From contig JBJOQZ010000008.1 in assembly GCA_046049705.1 (NCBI GenBank), forward strand, positions 1 through 14,125: a stretch of 14,125 nucleotides of DNA, given 5' to 3'. This stretch comes from DALYDD01 sp046049705. GTDB taxonomy: Bacteria > Patescibacteriota > Minisyncoccia > Phycocordibacterales > CAIZLB01. The position numbers and the translations under genes were made by a program. Shown piece after piece: positions 5,847 to 13,832 of the stretch; position 1 is the stretch's first letter; each line of letters opens with the position of its first letter. Under the pieces are notes generated by a model. That model had not been told where the DNA came from. It searched no databases and saw only the letters and a program-made list of their open reading frames with translations.

Positions 5847-6359
5847 CTACCTGGTTGCTGAGATAATTGCAGTCTCGGTATTTTCTCCTACAGCGGAGAC
5901 TGTCACACGCCCAAGACTATCTACACCAACAGAATACCCCGTGAAGTAATCATGCTCATTTATCCACCGGGCAGAGATATGCCCTGGATCGATTGGAAGT
6001 GCTGAGATATAGACCGGCACCAAACATGGTGCCAAATCATACATATCAGTATCACTACTTATACCTGTACTGCTTGCAGGAAGTTCAAAGAGGCCGTCAT
6101 CTCCACAACGAAATATACCTCCATGATCTGCCATATTTTGACCTATGGCACTAAGAATTGTGGCTACATCTGCTGCCCGCTTAGTATCTCTTGCTGTCTT
6201 GAACTGCTTTGCGGGATTAACTGCAACAAGCACAAGAGTGGCCAAAATCGCCAAAATACCAATCACCACCAAAATCTCAATCAAAGTAAAACCCTTGGAC
6301 AAGGTATTCTTTAATTTTGCTTGCCCACCTTTTTTAATCAAAGTATCTTTGCTTTGCAT
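5847..6359 (-). CDS. Type IV pilin-like protein (prepilin N-terminal methylation motif)
   Basis: This 170-residue protein carries a class III signal: a basic leader of 23 residues ending KG, then FTLIEILVVIGILAILA (24-40). Prepilin peptidase would cut after G23 and leave F24 as residue 1, with Glu at position 5 (E28). The hydrophobic helix is followed by a typical helical spine (NPAKQFKTARDTKRAADVATILSAI) and a small globular part of about 90 residues with two Cys that could form a disulfide. Such proteins build type IV pili or pseudopili for adhesion or DNA uptake. No assembly ATPase, platform protein or peptidase is in the window, so it depends on genes elsewhere. A TATAGT (6371-6376) 11 nt before the ATG is the best -10 candidate. 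Confidence 0.9.
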   Translation of the reverse strand: MQSKDTLIKKGGQAKLKNTLSKGFTLIEILVVIGILAILATLVLVAVNPAKQFKTARDTKRAADVATILSAIGQNMADHGGIFRCGDDGLFELPASSTGISSDTDMYDLAPCLVPVYISALPIDPGHISARWINEHDYFTGYSVGVDSLGRVTVSAVGENTETAIISATR

Positions 6360-6431
6360 ATATTATAGAAACTATATTATTTACTATTAATCGCACGAAA
6401 TATCGCACGGTGTAAGTGTAAGCATCCTTGA

Positions 6432-6914
6432 TTAGGTTTTGATAAAGATGCGCTTGATATAAAATTCATCTCCAGTAGTTACCACAACATGTACAGTATA
6501 TCGAGGCATACTTGCAATCTCGCTCACTTCAATACCTATCTCTCCACCACTTTCACTGATACTTTCTTTTGTATCTAGACCACCTTGAGATTTGAGTAGG
6601 ACTTCAAATATATATTCTTTTTCACCCATAAGTTCAAGAGCGACTGATTCGACAGTAAAGATGCAATTATATGTATTTGGCAATGAATACACTGATATAC
6701 CCTTATCACTTGCATGCATCTTATCTATATATACATACCCTTGTTGCCATATCGATCTCTCAAGTACGCGCACACAGCGCAATATATCCATATCAATTGT
6801 AAACTTTCTATCGATTTCTCTTTGGTACTGTTGCACTAGAAAAAGTGAACTTGAAATATGCGATAGATTCACTAGCAATGCAATACAAAAGAAAATAACG
6901 ATTGGTATAACCAT
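6432..6914 (-). CDS. Small membrane-anchored protein of unknown function next to the pilin gene
   Basis: I do not recognise this 160-residue protein. It has an uncharged hydrophobic N-terminal helix (about residues 1-27) followed by a soluble part of about 130 residues with a heptad-like start (QQYQREIDRKF) and mostly beta-type sequence at the end (RYTVHVVVTTGDEFYIKRIFIK). The shape (N-terminal helix, then a small beta domain) resembles minor pilins, and the pilin-like gene follows 72 bp downstream on the same strand. It lacks a visible prepilin cleavage site, however, so a minor pilin role is only a guess. An in-frame TAG upstream of the ATG at 6914 rules out a longer ATG start. Confidence 0.65.
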   Translation of the reverse strand: MVIPIVIFFCIALLVNLSHISSSLFLVQQYQREIDRKFTIDMDILRCVRVLERSIWQQGYVYIDKMHASDKGISVYSLPNTYNCIFTVESVALELMGEKEYIFEVLLKSQGGLDTKESISESGGEIGIEVSEIASMPRYTVHVVVTTGDEFYIKRIFIKT

Positions 6915-7034
6915 GCCAATACTCTACATATTTGATATTAAAAAAATATCAATTCATACTTTCAATATATTTCATCTCACTGCAGATATACTGCTCATAT
7001 GCAAAAAAGATATATATACATCAAGTCAAAAACC

Positions 7035-7661
7035 TTACCCTACTTTCGTATCCATTCTCTGTGTGATAAACCATTTACCTACATATGCGACTCCGACGAT
7101 TCCTAATACTAATCCTATGATTGATAGTATATGTTCTGCAGATTGCCATTCCTTACCTACATATGCACCCGTAGAGATAATCGTAGTCGTCCACACCAAG
7201 GCTCCCATAAAATTGAGCGGGATAAACCTGCGCATTGAAAGATGTACTAATCCTGCCACCATGGGTACCACAGGTCGAATTGGACCAATGAATCGCCCTA
7301 TAATTACACTCTTACCACCGTGCTTTGAAAAAAATGCTTTCCCTGCATCGAGATGTGAAAGCTTCAAAAACTTCTTGTTTTCTTTAAAGAATTTACTTCC
7401 ATACCTTCCGATAACATATGCAATACAATCACCAAGTATCGCACCTACAGTTGCAACAAGGATACAAGGAATAAGGTCAATCTGAGTCAAAGATACCAAG
7501 AAACCAAAGAAAAGCAGGACGAGGGTTCCAGGGGTAAATGTCCCGATTACAGGAGTAGACTCCAAGACTGCCACAAGGAGTACAATCAAGTACATATATC
7601 CCCCAAGTGAGTTGGCAATCGGAGTAAGTTGCACGATAAAATCAATCATCCAATCAAACAT
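7035..7661 (-). CDS. DedA family membrane protein
   Basis: This 208-residue polytopic inner-membrane protein belongs to the DedA/VTT (SNARE-associated) family. Bacterial members act in lipid-carrier recycling (undecaprenyl phosphate or phospholipid flipping) and membrane homeostasis. Family features are E34 before TPVIGTFTPG (36-45), the GD...GR..G block (77-88), and the re-entrant loop GRFIGPIRPVVPMVAG (122-137) with R124, R129 and P133. Several membrane segments follow to residue 199. The gene starts 20 bp after the FAD oxidoreductase stop and is probably co-transcribed with it; a TAAGAT 7 nt before the ATG, preceded by TG, could also serve as a weak leaderless promoter. Confidence 0.92.
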   Translation of the reverse strand: MFDWMIDFIVQLTPIANSLGGYMYLIVLLVAVLESTPVIGTFTPGTLVLLFFGFLVSLTQIDLIPCILVATVGAILGDCIAYVIGRYGSKFFKENKKFLKLSHLDAGKAFFSKHGGKSVIIGRFIGPIRPVVPMVAGLVHLSMRRFIPLNFMGALVWTTTIISTGAYVGKEWQSAEHILSIIGLVLGIVGVAYVGKWFITQRMDTKVG

Positions 7662-7681
7662 AGTTTATATCTTACCACATG

Positions 7682-9094
7682 TTAACAAGCTTTATCTCCA
7701 CATCGCTTAGGGTCAAAGATGGTAGGTGACACATCCTTCTCATTTACCAGATCTGCAATCCGAGATGCACCATAAATACTTGCGAGTATCCCTACCCCAT
7801 TGCAACCCAAATTATACATAAGCACCGGATTAAGCGGTTCGGCTCCAATCATACGAATTCCATTTGGAGTAAAGCCCATAAGTCCATGCCATGTAAATTT
7901 AAATTGTAGATTTTCCTGAGGAACATGTCGGTATGTCTTCTTTAAAAAAGCATCCATTTCATCTGCCATCTTTTTATCATATGCTCCATGCGGATCATAT
8001 ACAGACGTATCATGCAGGTATACCTCAGGTCCACCGATACAAACCAGATTATGGATTTCATTTTTCTCTACTTCATATGGCCGACGAGTGAGGTAGAAAT
8101 ACGGATCATCATAATAATCCCCTTTATTGTGCACATGATGTTTTCCTTTTTTTGAACGCTCACTATAGTATGCAAGTGCATTTGGCTGTTGATCGAGCTC
8201 AGCAAAATATCCAGCCATATACCCCATAAACCCGTGGATCTGATGGTGAAATAATGTATCGATATCTACACCAATAGTATTTGTGATTTTAAATTTTGAA
8301 AACCCATTTGTACATAAAACCACCTTTTCAGCTTGCACAGTATACTCATCGCCTTTGAGCTCAACAGTGCCTTCACCGAGAATCACTTCGGCAATTGGGG
8401 CATGTTCTGCCAATAAAAAACGTCCTGAATACTGCGCAATAAGATACCCTACTATTTCTTCGCATAACATAGCTCCATTGATACAACCTTTTCTAAGAGA
8501 CATGGCTGCAACATAGCCCACATCTTCAGTCTCTAGTAGATTCAAAATATCTCGTCGAGGGATGACATTGTACAGCCCAGTATACATAGCTGGTATTTCA
8601 CTTAAACCAAGTGCATCTTCGGCTATAAAAATCTGATGAATCGGCTCACCTGCTTCTTGTCGCAATGCATTATTTTTGAGTTCATCGATAACACGCCCAA
8701 TGCTTTGATACCCATTGTAGCCCAGGAAGGTCGAATATGGAGTGGTCAATCGAGCCTCACTTACAATCTCTTCAATCATGATCCAAGCACTATTGACCAG
8801 TTTTTCTGCATGCACAGCTTTTTCTACTCCGAATTCTTCTGCAATATCGTGTAACTCTCTTTCAAATTCACCGACGAGCTGACCAGCATTGTGTCCAGTT
8901 GCACCATGCGCAACTTTTCCTGCATCGATAAGAACAACTTGTTTATCAGTTTCTTTAAGGAGGAAATATGCCGTCATTACTCCCGCAATCCCAGCACCAA
9001 GTACCGCAATATCAGTCTTGATATCTGAATGCAATGTATCTATCGGTCTTTTGTGAATGAGCTGGTAGAGCCACGGTGACATATTATTATTCAT
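7682..9094 (-). CDS. FAD-dependent oxidoreductase (DAO family, PuuB-like)
   Basis: This is a 470-residue cytoplasmic flavoprotein of the D-amino-acid-oxidase superfamily. The Rossmann FAD motif is DIAVLGAGIAG (28-38), with acidic ribose-binding ID about 25 residues on, followed by HGATGHNAGQLVGEF, which resembles the HNGGQ region of glutamylputrescine oxidases. The C-terminal FAD-contact segment is LMGFTPNGIRMIG and YNLGCNGVGILASIYGA. The substrate is probably an amine or amino acid, but no pathway neighbour confirms this. The protein ends CGDKAC. The frame is open to an ATG at 9187, but the extra 31 codons would translate a terminator-like hairpin, and TATAAT lies 6 nt before the ATG at 9094, so that start is used. 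Confidence 0.87.
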   Translation of the reverse strand: MNNNMSPWLYQLIHKRPIDTLHSDIKTDIAVLGAGIAGVMTAYFLLKETDKQVVLIDAGKVAHGATGHNAGQLVGEFERELHDIAEEFGVEKAVHAEKLVNSAWIMIEEIVSEARLTTPYSTFLGYNGYQSIGRVIDELKNNALRQEAGEPIHQIFIAEDALGLSEIPAMYTGLYNVIPRRDILNLLETEDVGYVAAMSLRKGCINGAMLCEEIVGYLIAQYSGRFLLAEHAPIAEVILGEGTVELKGDEYTVQAEKVVLCTNGFSKFKITNTIGVDIDTLFHHQIHGFMGYMAGYFAELDQQPNALAYYSERSKKGKHHVHNKGDYYDDPYFYLTRRPYEVEKNEIHNLVCIGGPEVYLHDTSVYDPHGAYDKKMADEMDAFLKKTYRHVPQENLQFKFTWHGLMGFTPNGIRMIGAEPLNPVLMYNLGCNGVGILASIYGASRIADLVNEKDVSPTIFDPKRCGDKAC

Positions 9095-9100
9095 GCACTT

Positions 9101-9106
9101 ATTATA
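9101..9106 (-). promoter_or_regulatory. -10 box of the FAD oxidoreductase-DedA unit, leaderless type
   Basis: TATAAT on the minus strand ends 6 nt before the ATG at 9094, putting the transcript start on the start codon. It directly follows the hairpin at 9111-9147, so one transcript appears to end where the next begins. Confidence 0.6.
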
Positions 9107-9110
9107 AACG

Positions 9111-9147
9111 ACAAAAGCACTTATCAGAAGTTGATAAGCGCTTTTGT
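9111..9147 (-). terminator. Strong hairpin, probable terminator of the Tyr-rich secreted protein gene
   Basis: The stem is 16 positions long (9111-9126 with 9132-9147) with one mismatch or wobble and a 5-nt loop; its descending arm contains a T4 tract on either strand. It lies about 90 nt after the stop codon of the gene upstream and just before the promoter of the FAD oxidoreductase. Confidence 0.65.
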
Positions 9148-9206
9148 TATTGTATATTTGCTTGTTTAGTGCAGCTATTTTGTTCAATATAATCGCACCT
9201 GCACGA

Positions 9207-9239
9207 GTCTCGATTCTCGATTCTCGAATTATTCTCGAT
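9207..9239. repeat. Short degenerate tandem repeat
   Basis: ATTCTCG occurs at 9213-9219, 9220-9226 and 9231-9237, with a partial TCTCG copy at 9208-9212. It lies immediately after the stop codon of the Tyr-rich protein gene. No function is apparent; slippage is the simplest origin. Confidence 0.6.
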
Positions 9240-9878
9240 TTAGTTTCCTGTCATGATAAACCCTCCATTTGCACCATTTGATGTACCTGAAGTGTTTGCA
9301 GTTGGAATAAATCCATTTGTTCCTGCAGAGTATGTTGCAAGTCCACCGCCATTTGCAAGTGTTCCATCTGGATTAAAAGAATAGTATGGAATATTTTTTG
9401 CTGTTCCGAGATCATATTTTCCATTTGCATTTTTTACATATGGTGTATACGTCTGATATGGATAGCTGACATATTCATATTGTTTATTCGCAGGACCAAC
9501 TGTTCCATCTGCATATACTGCATTGGTTTTTACATTTGGTACATATGATTTATATGGATAATTACTTCCATAGTATTTACAATATTCAGAAGTACAGTTT
9601 GCATATGATGGATTTGTCATCCCAGTATTTACCCCGAGACTATTTGCAGAGTCATATGCTGTAGATGGCATACAACTTCCATTTGAACAAACCCAGTTCA
9701 TACCAATCGGAAGACCATTTTGACCAAGATAATATCCCTGCATAGGAACATAATATGTCGTATCCGCCGCATAGGCTTCTTCTGGAGAGAAAAACATTAC
9801 TCCAAAGCCAATAATAACAGTAAAAATAAGGCTAAAAAGCGAATATGTGGCTGTTTTTGTTGTTTGTTGTAATATCAT
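9240..9878 (-). CDS. Secreted Tyr/Gly/Asn-rich repeat protein, function unknown
   Basis: I do not recognise this 212-residue protein. It has a signal peptide (hydrophobic residues 13-30, likely cut after AYA at 37). The mature part is very rich in Tyr, Gly, Asn, Pro and Thr. Two CX4C pairs occur (C64/C69 and C95/C100). Two related blocks lie at about 107-127 and 139-160, each starting YPY, then [ST]YxPxVK and ending with DxGT or similar; a degenerate third block (IPYYSFNPDGT) follows. The tail is Gly/Asn/Thr-rich and probably disordered. It looks like an exported or surface structural protein. The promoter is the best in the window (TTGACT, 16 nt, TATAAT) and predicts a leaderless, strongly expressed mRNA. 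Confidence 0.8.
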   Translation of the reverse strand: MILQQTTKTATYSLFSLIFTVIIGFGVMFFSPEEAYAADTTYYVPMQGYYLGQNGLPIGMNWVCSNGSCMPSTAYDSANSLGVNTGMTNPSYANCTSEYCKYYGSNYPYKSYVPNVKTNAVYADGTVGPANKQYEYVSYPYQTYTPYVKNANGKYDLGTAKNIPYYSFNPDGTLANGGGLATYSAGTNGFIPTANTSGTSNGANGGFIMTGN

Positions 9879-9884
9879 ATATAT

Positions 9885-9912
9885 ATTATACCACTATATA
9901 TGAAATAGTCAA
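9885..9912 (-). promoter_or_regulatory. Strong sigma-70 type promoter of the Tyr-rich secreted protein
   Basis: On the minus strand TTGACT (9907-9912), a 16-nt spacer and a perfect TATAAT (9885-9890) precede the ATG by 6 nt. The start is predicted on the A of the ATG at 9878. This is the closest match to consensus in the window. Confidence 0.75.
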
Positions 9913-9943
9913 TCTTTCTCATTCCTTCATGACACTTCCCTAT

Positions 9944-9968
9944 CTTTATTTTAAAAACATAAATAAAG
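9944..9968. terminator. AT-rich hairpin after the 308-residue protein gene
   Basis: An 8-bp stem (CTTTATTT with AAATAAAG) and a 9-nt loop lie 29 nt after the stop of the membrane-anchored protein gene on the minus strand. It is AT-only apart from one pair, so termination here is uncertain. Confidence 0.3.
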
Positions 9969-9996
9969 GCCAAATGGCACCCTTACAGACATATAT

Positions 9997-10923
9997 CTAA
10001 ACTGTCATCTTCGACAATAATTCCTCAATCATCTTCAAGACCTCTTGTTGTTCAGCCTTTTTCCAACCAGCACTACGTATATCTATTTTTGTCGGCACAG
10101 CGGATTGAACACAAGATGTACCTCTATAGCCTGCCATACCTTTATATGTACCGTATTCTTCTGTACCTATGATTGCTCGATATGTATTTGATAGCGTCAC
10201 CTCTTTTTGCGTATATAAAATCCTATAATCAACACCTAGCCCAGATGGTATAGCAAAGGATATAAGTGGATTAAAACAACCGGCCGCCACCTTTTCAGTT
10301 GAAATTGTCACATCTTTTTCTTTAATTGAAAATGTAAACAATTGCCCACTTTTTTTTGTAGAGTTATTACTAATATCATCTGTACCCACACTAACTTCTT
10401 TTACCTTTGTACCTGCAGGAATCGGAAATGTAATACGTGAATTATTTTTTGAAGTATATGTACTATCGAGCACAGTCGTACCAGCAATGATAGGTGTATC
10501 ATTATTGTTTTTTTCCTGATTCACTTCCTGATTTATCCGGCCACTTTCGTCTTGATTCTGAGGAGCACCTATCCTTGAATCGGTACCTGTCTGTGCTGTA
10601 TCGTCTTGAGGTTGCACAAGTATCGGCTCACCGACGTATCGTGATACAGATCCATCTGCTTTATCACTTGCACTAGGTTGTTCTACCCTATTTCCAAATT
10701 GACCATATAAATCTTGCTCATAATTAAAATCGCTCTGATTTACATCATTTTGATTACCAACATATAATTGTTCATACTTATCCTTGATATCGTATGGATT
10801 TGTAGGTTTGAGTGTGGCAAAAAAGTATGCCGCATAAGCGATAAGAAAGAGGGCAATAATCATCATTGCATATATCAACGTTGACCCTCTCTCTTTATTG
10901 TTTGTATTATAGGCCGATTGCAT
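9997..10923 (-). CDS. Membrane-anchored protein with pilin-like N-terminus, coupled to the large secreted protein
   Basis: I do not recognise this 308-residue protein. Its N-terminus, KERGSTLIYAMMIIALFLIAY (10-30), resembles PilX-type or other prepilin-like starts (basic, RG, hydrophobic helix), though the Glu at mature position 5 is replaced by Tyr. Residues 40-155 are rich in Asp, Gln and Asn and look disordered. Residues 160-308 form a probable beta domain with two Cys (in GCFNPL and TSCVQS), which may be bonded outside the cell. The ATG at 10921-10923 overlaps the last codons of the 948-residue secreted protein gene by 17 bp in another frame, so the two are very likely translated as a coupled pair. 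Function is probably at the cell surface with that partner. Confidence 0.75.
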   Translation of the reverse strand: MQSAYNTNNKERGSTLIYAMMIIALFLIAYAAYFFATLKPTNPYDIKDKYEQLYVGNQNDVNQSDFNYEQDLYGQFGNRVEQPSASDKADGSVSRYVGEPILVQPQDDTAQTGTDSRIGAPQNQDESGRINQEVNQEKNNNDTPIIAGTTVLDSTYTSKNNSRITFPIPAGTKVKEVSVGTDDISNNSTKKSGQLFTFSIKEKDVTISTEKVAAGCFNPLISFAIPSGLGVDYRILYTQKEVTLSNTYRAIIGTEEYGTYKGMAGYRGTSCVQSAVPTKIDIRSAGWKKAEQQEVLKMIEELLSKMTV

Positions 10924-13753
10924 TTAAGACAGCTCTTGTTTTAGGTCCTACTCGACCATATCCATTTTCTTTTGGAGAAGAAACTATTGCATTCAATAAT
11001 TGGAATTTCTGAACAGCTTTCAATGTAGCAGGTCCAAAGTACGATGTTTCTTTTCCTGAAGAACCAGTCCCGGTCAACGCAAGTGCTGTACTCTTATTTT
11101 TATTGAGAATTTGTTGCAATATCTTCACCTGCTCATCTGTCATACGGTACACTAAATCTTTTGTGATCAAATCTTTACGTGCAGGGTTATTAAGGTTATT
11201 TTGGCCTTGATTGTTGCCTTGATTGATACCATTTGGCGTTTGAGACCAAGAACTAAATCCAGAAACTGCTGATAGTGCACCAGGGGTTACTGCGCCAACT
11301 GCACTAGATGAACCACCAGATGACGGAGTCGCTGCAGCAGTTGTCTCAAATGTCTGATTTGACGATGTGGCGATATTTCCAGCTGCATCTCTCGCATACA
11401 CATTGAAGTTATATGTTGTACTAGCTGTTAGACCTGTAATTGTGACGGTATGTGTAGTGGTTGTATTTGTGGATGTTGCTACTGTGCCATATGAAGTAGT
11501 GAGACCATATGCAACTGAAGATGAAGCAGCCTCATTTGTATTCCACTGGATTGTCACCGAAGTTTCACCTGGCGTTGAGACAATAGAACTTATAGTTGGT
11601 GCTGTAGTATCCGGAGTACCTATATTGAATGATCTTTGAGATGCAGTTTCAGTTACACCATTTTGATCAACAAATGTAGACTTGAGCACATATGCACCTG
11701 CTGCTAATCCGCTAAATGTTCCTCTAGTGGTAAATGATGTAGTGCGGTATTTTGCCAAGAAATCAGCTTCACCGAGGACATAAAGATAGTCTCCAGTCGC
11801 ATCCCAAGTCACACCTTCAGCTTGATCAGTACCACCTACTGCAATATTCATAAGCCAGTCTCCAGTATCACTACTGCTTGCAGTTCCGTTTCCATTGCTA
11901 TCTACCAATGTACATGTACTTGTACTTGTGATATTTACTGGAATCAATTTACTTGGATTTGTATTTTCTGAAAGTACGAACAATGTATTGTTTACATATG
12001 TGAGGTCTGAGAAATCTGTCACCCCTGCACCAAGTGAGAGGTTTGTACAAATAGGAGTTGCAGTGCCACCGAGCTTGTACTCATATAGAGTAGGTGTTGA
12101 AAGCTCTCGTGCAAGATAGTAAGTATCTGTAGAGGAATTATAGGCGATACCTTCAAGTCCACCATTTGCTGAATGTGAAATACCTGTTGAATAAACATCT
12201 GATGTATTGACTGCAGTTGTACTTGAACTAATTGTTATCCTAAACACTTCTGCATCGGCAGTATTATTTTCAGTTGAAATAGTAAATGAATGAATATAAG
12301 ATCCCGTGCCATCTGCAACTGTATTTGTCCTCGCAATACCTTCGATATCCCCACAAGCTGTACATGTAATACTTCGTACAAGTGACCCTGAAGTCGTGAT
12401 TTCATCAATAGTGGTATCCAATCCAGTACCAATATTGTGCACGACAAACAATGTATTTGAACCTGGTGCATATGCAATACCTGATGAGTTTGCAGTGAGA
12501 GAAAGGTCCGCATTTTCAACTACTGGTGTAAGCTGAGATAAATTGAAATTACCATATCGAGTAGTAGTACTGATTTCTGATATGAGTGAACCAAGCGATG
12601 TCTCAAGTCGAAGAGTATGAGTAGAAGATGCTGTCATGCCAGAAGAAGATGCTGAGACAGAAATAGGTGATGAATTGTAAGAAGCTTCAGTTGGCGTTGG
12701 ACTTACAAAGGCAATTCGATTGTTTGGGATCACTGTCACAGGGGTAGATGAAGCACTGGTGCTTGAGAAGTTCGCTGCCGCAACACGGAAATCATATGAT
12801 TGACCGTTTGTGAGCCCTGTCACAGTGGCAAAGGTAGATGTAGATACTCCATCTGAAAACGCTGTCCAAGTTGAATCTGCTGAAAGTTTGTATTCGAGTA
12901 GATAATCACTTACTGCACCACCGACTGCATTCCATCCGAGATATACTTTTGAACTATATGCAGAAGAAGTAGCAATTGTAGGTGCGGACAAAGATACTCC
13001 AAGATTATATAGAGTAGTTATTTCACCAGTAGTCAATGGTCTTGTATATAATGCAAAATCATCGATATTCATATTACTACCTTCATTGAAAGTATTGTTG
13101 ATGCGGTCATTGAAGTTACCGACAAAGAAGTTGTCCCCAAGAACATAAGAAGCAACAATCGGAGATGTAGCTCTGAGCACACCATCGACATATAGTTTAG
13201 GAAGATCATTTGCAGCATCAAAGACAAGTGCAAGATGTGTCCATGTCTGATGTACGATCGATGTAGGTGTACTCGTAGCAGCAGATGCGCCAAATCTCAT
13301 ATTCCAGAAGTTATTTGTACAACGGAGATAGAACCGCGTATTTACCTGAGGTCCACTTACTCCGAAGAAGTGATCATCGTCTCCTGTATTACACCCTGCT
13401 GAAGCCTCCTTTTTATACACCCACATACTTACTGAAAGAGACTGACTTGTCGGGTTTGTACCACTACCATACCAAGTACGGAGATAATCCCCTGTTTCCC
13501 CAAATGAACCTGATCGAGATCCAAATTTAAATATTGTATTTGTGGTAGATGCATTTCCTACGAAAGTACCATTGTTTACAGTTCCAGTACTTCCCCCGTT
13601 TGTAGATGTACCAGTAGTACCTTCGAAATCATAGTACAGCACCTCATCTCCAAGTGGACCTGCAGCTTGAGCAAAAGTCGGAAGAATCAGAGAAGTAATA
13701 AAAAGTATCGAGGCAATACTAGTAAATAAAAGTGTACGGGAATTGATACGCAT
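10907..13753 (-). CDS. Large secreted multidomain protein: LamG, FN3, SdiA-regulated-like propeller, FN3, PG-binding
   Basis: This 948-residue protein is exported by a Sec-type signal peptide (1-31, cut near AQA-AG). Domains in order are: a LamG/concanavalin A-like lectin fold (about 34-255: YYDFEG, SMWVY, WTHLALVFD, KLYVDGV, IDDFALYTRPLT), a fibronectin type III domain (257-343), an Ig-like linker (344-400), a beta-propeller resembling SdiA-regulated/phytase-like esterase domains (about 405-675, with repeated EGIA/EGVTW and LYVLGEAD motifs), a second FN3 domain (714-805), a Ser/Gly/Asn linker, and a C-terminal peptidoglycan-binding-like domain (870-946: FGPATLKAVQKFQ, YGRVGPKTRAVLNAIGL). Such architecture suggests a cell-wall-bound surface protein that binds glycans or a host cell; enzyme activity is not shown. 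No good -10 was found for the ATG. The 308-residue gene follows with a 17-bp overlap. Confidence 0.88.
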   Translation of the reverse strand: MRINSRTLLFTSIASILFITSLILPTFAQAAGPLGDEVLYYDFEGTTGTSTNGGSTGTVNNGTFVGNASTTNTIFKFGSRSGSFGETGDYLRTWYGSGTNPTSQSLSVSMWVYKKEASAGCNTGDDDHFFGVSGPQVNTRFYLRCTNNFWNMRFGASAATSTPTSIVHQTWTHLALVFDAANDLPKLYVDGVLRATSPIVASYVLGDNFFVGNFNDRINNTFNEGSNMNIDDFALYTRPLTTGEITTLYNLGVSLSAPTIATSSAYSSKVYLGWNAVGGAVSDYLLEYKLSADSTWTAFSDGVSTSTFATVTGLTNGQSYDFRVAAANFSSTSASSTPVTVIPNNRIAFVSPTPTEASYNSSPISVSASSSGMTASSTHTLRLETSLGSLISEISTTTRYGNFNLSQLTPVVENADLSLTANSSGIAYAPGSNTLFVVHNIGTGLDTTIDEITTSGSLVRSITCTACGDIEGIARTNTVADGTGSYIHSFTISTENNTADAEVFRITISSSTTAVNTSDVYSTGISHSANGGLEGIAYNSSTDTYYLARELSTPTLYEYKLGGTATPICTNLSLGAGVTDFSDLTYVNNTLFVLSENTNPSKLIPVNITSTSTCTLVDSNGNGTASSSDTGDWLMNIAVGGTDQAEGVTWDATGDYLYVLGEADFLAKYRTTSFTTRGTFSGLAAGAYVLKSTFVDQNGVTETASQRSFNIGTPDTTAPTISSIVSTPGETSVTIQWNTNEAASSSVAYGLTTSYGTVATSTNTTTTHTVTITGLTASTTYNFNVYARDAAGNIATSSNQTFETTAAATPSSGGSSSAVGAVTPGALSAVSGFSSWSQTPNGINQGNNQGQNNLNNPARKDLITKDLVYRMTDEQVKILQQILNKNKSTALALTGTGSSGKETSYFGPATLKAVQKFQLLNAIVSSPKENGYGRVGPKTRAVLNAIGL

Positions 13754-13817
13754 GGTGATATAGGAATAAATTAAATCTTAACTTATACATTTTATCATAC
13801 ATACACATATTGAACAT

Positions 13818-13825
13818 GCTATAAT
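13818..13825 (+). promoter_or_regulatory. Extended -10 promoter of the small membrane protein gene
   Basis: ATGC-TATAAT is an extended -10 (TGC plus TATAAT at 13820-13825) that ends 7 nt before the ATG at 13833, so the mRNA should be leaderless. The 79-bp gap to 13753 also has to hold the divergent promoter of the large secreted protein. Confidence 0.6.
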
Positions 13826-13832
13826 TCACAGT

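Noticed and set aside
6932..6952. AT-rich 8-bp hairpin (TTGATATT/AATATCAA) after the DedA gene
   Set aside because: No GC pairs beyond one and no trailing T-tract outside the stem; it is weak evidence for a terminator.
6592..7485. Plus-strand open frame of 297 codons
   Set aside because: It is antisense to the DedA gene and the small membrane protein gene, both of which have clear protein features; this is a shadow frame.
9207..9239. CRISPR-like repeat array
   Set aside because: The units are only 7 bp with no spacers; this is a simple tandem repeat.
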